DNA from: Streptosporangiaceae bacterium
GTDB taxonomy: Bacteria > Actinomycetota > Actinomycetes > Streptosporangiales > Streptosporangiaceae
Assembly (NCBI GenBank): GCA_030038715.1
Contig: JASHSO010000043.1
Coordinates: 1-5,436 of the forward strand
DNA: 5,436 nucleotides
Direction of reading: 5' to 3'
Made by a program: the position numbers and the translations under genes. The notes below the pieces were generated by a model, which had not been told where the DNA came from, did not search any database, and saw only the letters and a list, made by a program, of their open reading frames with translations. This document shows positions 1 to 5,436 of the stretch, in pieces (the first letter of the stretch is position 1; the number at the start of each line of letters is the position of its first letter).

Positions 1-1393
<1,393 letters not shown>

Positions 1394-1763
1394 TTTGTCG
1401 TCGCGCTCCCTGCGGATCGTCTAGCTAGGTATCTGGCTGGCCACTGTCGGCAGAGCCTGTTGGTTAGCATGTCTGCTGGCCGCTCGCGGAGCAGCAGGCC
1501 GCCGCGGGCGTGGCGGCAGACAGCCAAAAGCCTCATCGTCATCGTAGGCGACATGGCAAGCCAAGCCGAGTCCATGCGGGCACCGACTTGCCGACAGGCG
1601 TCGTCTTCGGGCCCCCCAGTGTGCAGGCCAACAGGCCCTTGACCACAATGTTAGGTGCGCCCCGAGGCACTAAGGTACTCGTCCAGCGGCAAGGGCGGCC
1701 CGGCCGGAGGGCGATGGTAGGCGGCCGGGGCGGTCACGGCCGGTCCGAGAGGAGCTAGCGCGC
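1394..1763. other. Divergent intergenic region between secA and the small membrane protein gene
   Basis: About 370 bases separate two divergent starts, and I see no convincing gene in them. The open frames are short, arginine/proline-rich and match no family I know. Promoters are unclear. For secA (minus strand) there is a TACGAT -10-like element at 1541-1546 with no good -35, giving a leader of about 140 bases, and a weaker CCGACA (1445-1450), 17 bases, TAGCTA (1422-1427) pair. For the plus-strand gene, TAAGGT at 1671-1676 fits an actinobacterial -10 but lacks a good -35. CGGCCGG occurs three times, at 1701-1707, 1722-1728 and 1737-1743, which may only reflect base composition. The stretch probably carries both promoters; the exact elements are guesses. 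Confidence 0.5.
1473..1497 (-). promoter_or_regulatory. Hairpin in the upstream region of secA
   Basis: CTGCTG at 1473-1478 pairs perfectly with CAGCAG at 1492-1497. Inside it CCG (1480-1482) and CGG (1487-1489) can form a second short stem around a CTCG loop, separated by a small internal bulge. It lies about 80 bases before the secA start and would be in the secA leader only if transcription starts upstream of it, for example near the TACGAT at 1541-1546. There is no U-run, so it does not look like an intrinsic terminator. Hairpins of this size arise easily in GC-rich DNA, so any role is uncertain. Confidence 0.25.
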
Positions 1764-2096
1764 ATGGCGGAGCACGTGGAGGCGGCTGGTGTCAGCGCCC
1801 GGCAGTCGGGTGCTGGCGCCGCGCAGCAAGGTGTTGGAGCCATGCAGCGGGCCGGCGCCGACAACGAGTCGGCCCCGTTTGTCTCGCAAGTCCCGGGCAC
1901 GCCCGTCTCCTTCCCCTCCTACCACGGCCGGCCGGTCTCCTGGGTCGCCGTGTCGCTGATCATGGCCGCATTCCTGGCCGGCGGGCTCGCCCTCGTCTTC
2001 GGCCCGACCTGGTGGCTGTTCTGGACAGCGATCGGCGTCGCCGCGGTCGGCACTCTGCTAGGGCTGAGCACCGGCATATTCGACGACTGGTACTGA
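1764..2096 (+). CDS. Small two-helix membrane protein, HGxxPAAW/DUF6704-like
   Basis: A 110-residue protein with a polar, alanine/glutamine-rich N-terminus (1-50), then HGRPVSW at 54-60, and two hydrophobic segments at about 58-79 and 82-104 joined by a very short turn containing PTWWLFW. It ends in the acidic tail GIFDDWY. The HG-x-x-x-x-W motif directly before the first of two membrane helices is the signature of the actinobacterial HGxxPAAW family (DUF6704), whose function is unknown as far as I know; here the motif reads HGRPVSW, so the match is partial. The start at 1764 is supported by GAGAGGAG at 1747-1754 about nine bases upstream. The in-frame ATG at residue 27 has only a crowded GGAG two bases before it. 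Both ends would lie on the same side of the membrane in a simple hairpin. It is divergent from secA; a link to protein export is possible but is only inferred from position. Confidence 0.82.
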   Translation: MAEHVEAAGVSARQSGAGAAQQGVGAMQRAGADNESAPFVSQVPGTPVSFPSYHGRPVSWVAVSLIMAAFLAGGLALVFGPTWWLFWTAIGVAAVGTLLGLSTGIFDDWY

Positions 2097-2114
2097 GCAG
2101 GTGCGCGAGTCGCG

Positions 2115-2148
2115 CTGACCGTCGGTGGGCCGCGATAGCCTCCTGGCG
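2115..2148 (+). promoter_or_regulatory. Predicted leaderless promoter of the glycosylase gene
   Basis: TAGCCT at 2136-2141 matches the actinobacterial TANNNT -10 element, and its last T lies exactly seven bases before the G of the GTG start at 2148. That is the spacing expected when transcription begins on the start codon itself. CTGACC at 2115-2120 is a plausible -35 (15-base spacer, somewhat short). There is no Shine-Dalgarno sequence before the GTG; the bases there are CCTCCTGGC, the complement of one. The TAG inside the -10 is an in-frame stop, so translation cannot begin further upstream. Confidence 0.6.
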
Positions 2149-3386
2149 TGGCCGACCGGAGTCTTCCCCCGCCCGACGTCTCGATCAGTCAGGATGAAGC
2201 GCGCCGGATGACGCTGCGCGCCCAAGGGCTCGTCGGTGCCGACGGCCGCCGCGGCGGAGTGCCGGGGCTGCTCAGGCGCCTCGGCGCAGTCCAACTCGAC
2301 ACGATCAGCGTGCTGGCCAGATCACATGAGCTGGTCGCATATGCCCGCCTCGGCCCCATCGGAAGAGAACGGGTCGAGCGGGCTTACTGGCACCCGACGG
2401 CACCCAGGGCGTTCGAGTACTGGTCGCATGCTGCCTGCCTGTTGCCGCTCGAGGAGTGGCCGTACTACGCCTTCCGCCGTCGGGCATTCCGGGCACGCGG
2501 ACTGCGCTGGCACCAGAGCCACCCGGAGGTCTGCGCCAAAGTGCTCGCGCGGCTGCGAGCGGAAGGGCCGCTGACGGCCACCGAACTCGGCGGCGCCAAG
2601 AACGGCGGCGCCTGGTGGGACTGGTCAGACACGAAAATCGCGGTGGAGTGGCTGCTCGATACCGGCGAGGTCAGCTGCGTCCGGCGCAACGGCTGGCGCC
2701 GCGTCTACGACCTGCCCGAGCGAGTGCTCCCGGCCGAGCTCCTTGCCATGGACCCGAGCGACTCCGACTGCGTGACCAGGCTGGCAGCCCTTGCGGCGCG
2801 AGCGCTGGGCGTCGTGACACAGGCGGACCTGGCGGATTATCAGCGGGTGCGACACAACGCCGCGGGAGTGCGAGCCGACGGCCGAATGCTCACTGCCGCC
2901 GGCGCGGCCGCCGCTGCCGGGCTGGTGCCAGTGGAGATCGGCGCCAATCGTGGTCGGCGGGCGATCCGCGGCTGGGCCGATCCGGACATCCTGCACTCGG
3001 CTGGCGCCAGCCGTGGCCGCCATCGCACCACGCTGCTGTCGCCGTTCGACTCCCTCATCTGGGACCGCAAGCGCACATTGCGGCTGTTTGGCTTCGAGCA
3101 CAGCCTGGAGGCCTACTTGCCGCGGGACAAGCGCGTCCACGGCTACTTCACGATGCCGCTGCTGGCTGGCGGGCGGCTGGTCGGCAGGGTGGATCCGGCC
3201 AGGAGCGGAGCCACTCTTATCGCGCGCAAGCTCACCCTGGACAGGCCGGCTGCTGCCGAGCCGATGGCGCGGGCTCTGGCTGAGGCCGCGACCTGGGTCG
3301 GCTGCGACAGCGTCAAACTGCAGCAGGTCGAGCCGCCCGCGCTGGAGCCGCGGCTGCAGGCAGCGCTTGCTGCCCGCGGCACCTGA
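2148..3386 (+). CDS. Winged-helix DNA glycosylase of the YcaQ/AlkX family (HTH_42)
   Basis: This 412-residue protein belongs to the HTH_42 (DUF1006) family. Characterised members, E. coli YcaQ/AlkX and Streptomyces AlkZ, excise bulky alkylated bases and unhook interstrand DNA crosslinks. Visible features: the N-terminal SISQDEARRMTLRAQGL segment, AVQLDTISVLARSHELV with the catalytic-type Q-x-D motif at Q49-D51, FEYWSHAACLLPLEEWP at 89-105, a winged-helix region around 129-195 (GPLTATELGG to RVYDLPERVLP), and the hallmark LLSPFDSLIWDRKRT at 296-310 followed by LFGFEHSLEAYLP. QLD places it with the broad-specificity AlkX-type enzymes rather than the QxQ antibiotic self-resistance type; this is from family knowledge. 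The GTG start is fixed by an in-frame TAG four codons upstream and keeps the conserved N-terminus; the transcript is probably leaderless. The C-terminal ALEPRLQAALAARGT lies in a repeat that recurs after the stop. No biosynthetic gene is nearby, which fits a general repair role. Confidence 0.9.
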   Translation: MADRSLPPPDVSISQDEARRMTLRAQGLVGADGRRGGVPGLLRRLGAVQLDTISVLARSHELVAYARLGPIGRERVERAYWHPTAPRAFEYWSHAACLLPLEEWPYYAFRRRAFRARGLRWHQSHPEVCAKVLARLRAEGPLTATELGGAKNGGAWWDWSDTKIAVEWLLDTGEVSCVRRNGWRRVYDLPERVLPAELLAMDPSDSDCVTRLAALAARALGVVTQADLADYQRVRHNAAGVRADGRMLTAAGAAAAAGLVPVEIGANRGRRAIRGWADPDILHSAGASRGRHRTTLLSPFDSLIWDRKRTLRLFGFEHSLEAYLPRDKRVHGYFTMPLLAGGRLVGRVDPARSGATLIARKLTLDRPAAAEPMARALAEAATWVGCDSVKLQQVEPPALEPRLQAALAARGT

Positions 3387-3473
3387 GCAGACAGCACTGG
3401 AGCCAGGGCCGCAGACGGCACTGGATGCAGGGCCGCAGGCAGCGCTTGCTGCCCGCGGCACCCGAGCAGTCAG
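3340..3473. repeat. Degenerate duplicated tract spanning the ends of two convergent genes
   Basis: A 43-base segment at 3352-3394 recurs at 3431-3473 with three mismatches, an offset of 79 bases. The tract also contains a degenerate 24-base unit (CACTGGAGCCAGGGCCGCAG and variants) at 3340-3363, 3395-3418 and 3419-3442, so the order is unit, 31-base block, unit, unit, 31-base block. The first copy holds the last codons and TGA stop (3384-3386) of the glycosylase gene; the second ends on the stop of the zinc-finger gene (TCA on the plus strand at 3470-3472). Because 79 is not a multiple of three, the second copy repeats the peptide QAALAARGT in a different frame. This looks like local duplication or slippage, not a mobile element. 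Confidence 0.85.
3438..3453. terminator. Hairpin between convergent genes, possible terminator
   Basis: GGCAGC-GCTT-GCTGCC forms a perfect six-base-pair stem with a four-base loop, and two more pairs can form beyond one mismatch. The same hairpin sits at 3359-3374 inside the end of the glycosylase gene because it is part of the duplicated block. It lies in the 83-base gap between two convergent genes, where a bidirectional terminator is expected. No U-run follows on either strand. U-poor hairpins have been proposed as terminators in actinobacteria, but this remains a guess. Confidence 0.3.
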
Positions 3474-3847
3474 TCCTCGCCGGAGAACCGCTCCCAGGCC
3501 GACTGGCGAGTCACCCCGAGCGCTCCCCCGATCCTGGTCCAGGTGATGCCGCGAAGCCGGGCCTGGCGAACCGCGAGCGTCAGCCTCCGGTCCACCTGGG
3601 CTCCCGTGGCGGCCACCCTGGGCAGCAGCGCGAGCAGCTCGTCGTCGCTGATCCGTTCTTCCCACGGCAGGCTTGGCATGCCGCCCGCCGCGGGCTTGGT
3701 GGCGATCAACTCCGCGCACAGCGCCACGCACTCGTTGCAGATGTACACACCGGCCCCGGCGACCACTGTCTCAACGTCGGATGCTGGCTTCAAGCAGAAC
3801 GTGCACGCTACCTCGGTTCGCAGTTCCGGCATTTCGGTCGCGGCCAT
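3470..3847 (-). CDS. ClpX-type C4 zinc-finger protein with C-terminal helix-turn-helix
   Basis: A 125-residue protein with two parts. Residues 15-50 resemble the zinc-binding domain that precedes the ATPase of ClpX: CTFC (C15, C18) and CNEC (C37, C40) in the context VYICNECVALCAELI, with an extra cysteine at 44. There is no AAA+ ATPase domain after it. Residues about 96-121 (ARLRGITWTRIGGALGVTRQSAWERFS) look like a helix-turn-helix, with ITWTRIGGALGVTRQSAWERF as the core. An acidic, leucine-rich linker (DDELLALLPRV) lies between. Annotated relatives in actinobacteria are usually called ClpX C4-type zinc finger protein; function is unknown to me. It may be a DNA-binding regulator, or a protein that docks on partners through the zinc finger, which dimerises in ClpX. 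The ATG start is supported by GGAGG at 3854-3858, six bases upstream. It has its own promoter and lies 94 bases after the response-regulator gene. Confidence 0.88.
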   Translation of the reverse strand: MAATEMPELRTEVACTFCLKPASDVETVVAGAGVYICNECVALCAELIATKPAAGGMPSLPWEERISDDELLALLPRVAATGAQVDRRLTLAVRQARLRGITWTRIGGALGVTRQSAWERFSGED

Positions 3848-3868
3848 GACACGCCTCCGTCGATTCAG

Positions 3869-3911
3869 CTTGTCAGGCAGTACCTTACGGCGTCAGGCGC
3901 TACCTGACAAG
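3869..3911. promoter_or_regulatory. Inverted repeat overlapping the zinc-finger gene promoter, possible operator
   Basis: CTTGTCAGG at 3869-3877 and CCTGACAAG at 3903-3911 are perfect nine-base inverted repeats with a 25-base spacer; two further pairs can form after one mismatch. One arm covers the -35 element and the other the predicted transcription start. The core GTCAGG also occurs at 3892-3897 within the promoter spacer and at 3934-3939 just after the response-regulator stop codon. Sites on both flanks of a promoter suit a dimeric repressor or looping. The HTH protein encoded immediately downstream is a natural candidate, but nothing in the sequence proves which protein binds. Confidence 0.5.
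3882..3910 (-). promoter_or_regulatory. Promoter of the zinc-finger/HTH gene
   Basis: On the minus strand TTGTCA (3910-3905) and TAAGGT (3887-3882) are separated by exactly 17 bases. They match the housekeeping sigma consensus of actinobacteria, with one change from TTGACA and a full TANNNT. Transcription should begin near 3875, giving a leader of about 28 bases that contains the GGAGG ribosome site. It is the best-formed promoter with a full leader in the window. Confidence 0.65.
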
Positions 3912-3941
3912 TAGGCGGCGCCGGCGCGGCCACGTCAGGTC

Positions 3942-4682
3942 TCAGCCGAACTCGATCAGCTTCTCCCTGACCGCCACCATCACGGCCTCCATCCTGGAAT
4001 GGATCTGGAGCTTCTCCAGGATGTTGCGGACGTGGTTCTTCACCGTGTTCTCGGAGATGAACAGCTCCTTGGCGATGTCCCGGTTGTTCATCCCCCTGGC
4101 AACCAAGCGCAGCACCTGGATCTCCCGCTCGGTCAGCCGCGGCGCAGGAACCTGGCGCGGCGTTTCCTCCTCCCGCCGGGCAAGCGTGGCGAACTCGGTC
4201 AGCAGCTTGCCAGCCATCGATGGGTTGATGAGCGACTGGCCGCCGTACACAGCCCGCACGGCCTCGGCCACCTCGTCCAGCGGGATGTCCTTGAGCAGGT
4301 AGCCGCTAGCGCCCGCCCTGATGGCCTCGAACAGGTCATCTTCCTCGTCGCTGATCGTCAGCATGACGATCTTGGCGCTCGGTGCCACGGCCTTCAGCGC
4401 CCGGCACGCCTCGATTCCGCTGGTACGCGGCATCCGGATGTCCATCAGCACCACGTCGGGCAGCGACTCGCCCGCCTTGCCTACCGCCTCCTCGCCGTCG
4501 CTGGCCTCGCCGACGAGCTCGATGTCGGCCTCAGCGTCGAGAACCATCTCCAGGCCACGGCGGAACAGAGCGTGATCGTCGACGATCAGCGCGCGGATAG
4601 GATCAGGGACCTTCTGCCCGGCCGGGCCGGCAGCTTCCTCGGCGTCGGGTGACCGTGGGCTGACCCCGGCGTTCCGGCCCAT
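3942..4682 (-). CDS. NarL/FixJ-family response regulator with LuxR-type DNA-binding domain
   Basis: A 246-residue two-component transcription regulator. The receiver domain covers about 28-145: acidic pocket D35-D36 in LIVDDH, phosphoacceptor D81 in VLMDIRMP, switch T109 in MLTIS, and K131 in GYLLKD. A linker rich in charged residues (165-180) leads to the LuxR/GerE helix-turn-helix at about 183-240, with LTEREIQVLRLVARGMNN and ISENTVKNHVRNILEKL. All residues needed for phosphorylation are present, so it should be a normal phosphorylated activator or repressor. No histidine kinase lies in the window, so its partner is unknown. An upstream in-frame ATG at 4844 would add 54 residues of arginine-rich sequence overlapping the hpf 3' end; the start at 4682 is preferred because of its strong ribosome site and because the receiver domain begins about 28 residues later. 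The 20-odd residue N-terminal extension (PDAEEAAGPAGQ) is low complexity. It follows hpf on the same strand and may be co-transcribed with it. Confidence 0.95.
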   Translation of the reverse strand: MGRNAGVSPRSPDAEEAAGPAGQKVPDPIRALIVDDHALFRRGLEMVLDAEADIELVGEASDGEEAVGKAGESLPDVVLMDIRMPRTSGIEACRALKAVAPSAKIVMLTISDEEDDLFEAIRAGASGYLLKDIPLDEVAEAVRAVYGGQSLINPSMAGKLLTEFATLARREEETPRQVPAPRLTEREIQVLRLVARGMNNRDIAKELFISENTVKNHVRNILEKLQIHSRMEAVMVAVREKLIEFG

Positions 4683-4815
4683 GATCCGTCCTCTCTCGGC
4701 AACCGAGCCAGCGAGTCCGCACCGGCCCGCCCGAACGTGATCCCGCGATGCCCGTGCCAGAACTCTCGCCGACCTCGGCGCGGCTTGCAAGCGCCGTCCC
4801 GGCCGGCGTGGCGAG
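4683..4815 (-). other. Gap between hpf and the response-regulator gene without a recognisable promoter
   Basis: On the minus strand these 133 bases contain no TA dinucleotide, and so no TANNNT -10 element of the housekeeping type. They hold the ribosome site of the response regulator and a GC-rich imperfect hairpin around CTTGCAAG with CGGCG/CGCCG arms. No U-run follows it. The simplest reading is read-through transcription from hpf; an alternative sigma factor is also possible. Confidence 0.4.
4689..4695 (-). promoter_or_regulatory. Ribosome binding site that sets the response-regulator start
   Basis: GAGAGGA on the minus strand ends six bases before the ATG at 4682, a near-ideal spacing. 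No comparable site precedes the alternative ATG at 4844, so this site decides the start. Confidence 0.75.
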
Positions 4816-5436
4816 CTAGCGTGCGCCCGCTTCGGCTCCCTCACTGACCTGGGCGACAGTTGAGATCGGCTTGGCCGACTTCTGGACCAGCCTGATCACC
4901 CCGTACTGGTAGCCGCGCCGCCGGTAAACCACGCTCGGCATGCCCGTGCCGGCGTCGGCGAACAGGAAGAAATCGTGCCCGACCAGTTCCATCTCGAAGA
5001 GGGCCTGGTCGATGCTCATGGGTACTGCCGAGTGGAATTTCTCTCTGACCACCAGAGGCCCGTCGCCCTGCATGTCGACGCGGACCATCTGATCGGCGTC
5101 AGCACGGACCCGCCGCTCGGCGGCCGAACCGTTGCTGGCCGCCAGGTCGGCCGGACCGGACAGCTCGGAATCGGCCGCGAGGCCCACTTCCGGCAGGTCG
5201 ACTAGCCGGACACCCCCGTGCGCCCCGCGGCGGGCCTTGCGCCGGTCGCACGCGCGCCGCAGCCGCGACTCCAGCTTGGCGATCGCGATGTCCAGTGCCG
5301 CGTACCGGTCCTCGGCGGCCGCCTCGGCGCGGATGGCGGGCCCGCGCGAGCTGACCGTCAGCTCGACCCGCTCCTTGCGGCCCGCCTGCCGCGGATTGCG
5401 CTCGGCCTGTATCTCGACGTCGACCCTGACGGCCTT
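4816..5436 (-). CDS. hpf: Long-form ribosome hibernation promoting factor, 5' end outside the window
   Basis: HPF binds the decoding region of the small ribosomal subunit, and the long form joins two 70S ribosomes into inactive 100S dimers through its C-terminal domain. The 206 visible residues include the end of the N-terminal S30AE domain (VRVDVEIQAERNPRQ, then ELTVSSRGPAIRAEAAAED, then YAALDIAIAKLESRLRRA), a basic then variable linker from about 75 to 125, and the C-terminal dimerisation domain at about 127-185 (PLVVREKFHSAVPMSIDQAL, FEMELVGHDFFLF, PSVVYRRRGYQYGVIRL). The tail SAKPISTVAQVSEGAEAGAR is weakly conserved. Only the first few dozen residues are missing. The GTG at 5187 that could be read as a start is internal, because conserved S30AE sequence continues in frame upstream of it to the window edge. 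The response regulator follows after 133 bases. The promoter lies outside the window. Confidence 0.96.
   Translation of the reverse strand, partial: KAVRVDVEIQAERNPRQAGRKERVELTVSSRGPAIRAEAAAEDRYAALDIAIAKLESRLRRACDRRKARRGAHGGVRLVDLPEVGLAADSELSGPADLAASNGSAAERRVRADADQMVRVDMQGDGPLVVREKFHSAVPMSIDQALFEMELVGHDFFLFADAGTGMPSVVYRRRGYQYGVIRLVQKSAKPISTVAQVSEGAEAGAR

Noticed and set aside
1421..1648. A 75-codon minus-strand frame ending 28 bases before secA, considered as a SecM-like leader peptide
   Set aside because: Its start is TTG with no ribosome site, and the peptide has no signal sequence or arrest motif that I can recognise.
3340..3473. Repeat tract considered as a CRISPR or mobile-element remnant
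   Set aside because: There are only two long copies with no regular spacers, no terminal inverted repeats and no associated protein genes.
2625..3731. A 368-codon minus-strand open frame across the glycosylase gene and into the zinc-finger gene
   Set aside because: It overlaps two well-supported genes, has a low-complexity composition and no recognisable domain.
3918..3927. Ten-base palindrome GCGCCGGCGC downstream of the response regulator, considered as a terminator
   Set aside because: It has no loop and no U-run, and such palindromes are frequent at this base composition.
4745..4759. TGGCAC-N5-TCGC on the minus strand, resembling a sigma-54 promoter
   Set aside because: It lacks the TTGC half, and actinobacteria generally lack sigma-54, so it is most likely chance.
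4683..4844. N-terminal extension of the response regulator to the ATG at 4844
   Set aside because: The extension is arginine-rich shadow-like sequence overlapping the hpf 3' end, and the ATG at 4682 has a strong ribosome site.

Overview
The window comes from a very GC-rich genome with strong GC/GTG codon bias, and its gene set points to an actinobacterium (Actinomycetota). Reading from right to left on the minus strand it holds the end of a long-form ribosome hibernation factor (hpf), a NarL/LuxR-type response regulator, a small ClpX-type zinc-finger/HTH protein, and further left the first half of secA. From memory, hpf, a response regulator and secA lie close together in Streptomyces and relatives, so this looks like a conserved chromosomal housekeeping neighbourhood. 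I see no transposase, phage gene, CRISPR array, tRNA or rRNA.

Layout: 1-1393 (minus), N-terminal half of SecA from a GTG start, running off the left edge. 1394-1763, a divergent intergenic region of about 370 bases with a hairpin and only weak promoter candidates. 1764-2096 (plus), a 110-residue membrane protein of the HGxxPAAW/DUF6704 type. 2115-2148, a near-ideal leaderless promoter. 2148-3386 (plus), a 412-residue winged-helix protein of the YcaQ/AlkX interstrand-crosslink DNA glycosylase family with a QLD catalytic-type motif. 3340-3473, a degenerate duplicated tract between convergent genes. 3470-3847 (minus), the zinc-finger/HTH protein, with a clear promoter overlapped by an inverted repeat at 3869-3911. 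3942-4682 (minus), the response regulator. 4816-5436 (minus), HPF, running off the right edge.

How they fit together: HPF dimerises and stores 70S ribosomes in slow growth, and SecA drives export through SecYEG. The response regulator just downstream of hpf has no kinase in the window and may be co-transcribed with hpf, since no TANNNT -10 element occurs in the 133 bases between them. The zinc-finger/HTH gene has its own promoter and possible operator, which suggests separate control, perhaps autoregulation. The glycosylase is a DNA-repair passenger with its own promoter.

I did not find a clearly new multi-gene system. The most interesting points are the inverted repeat around the 3882-3910 promoter, the small ClpX-type zinc-finger/HTH fusion, the duplicated tract whose two copies each carry the stop codon of one of two convergent genes, and the leaderless start of the glycosylase gene.
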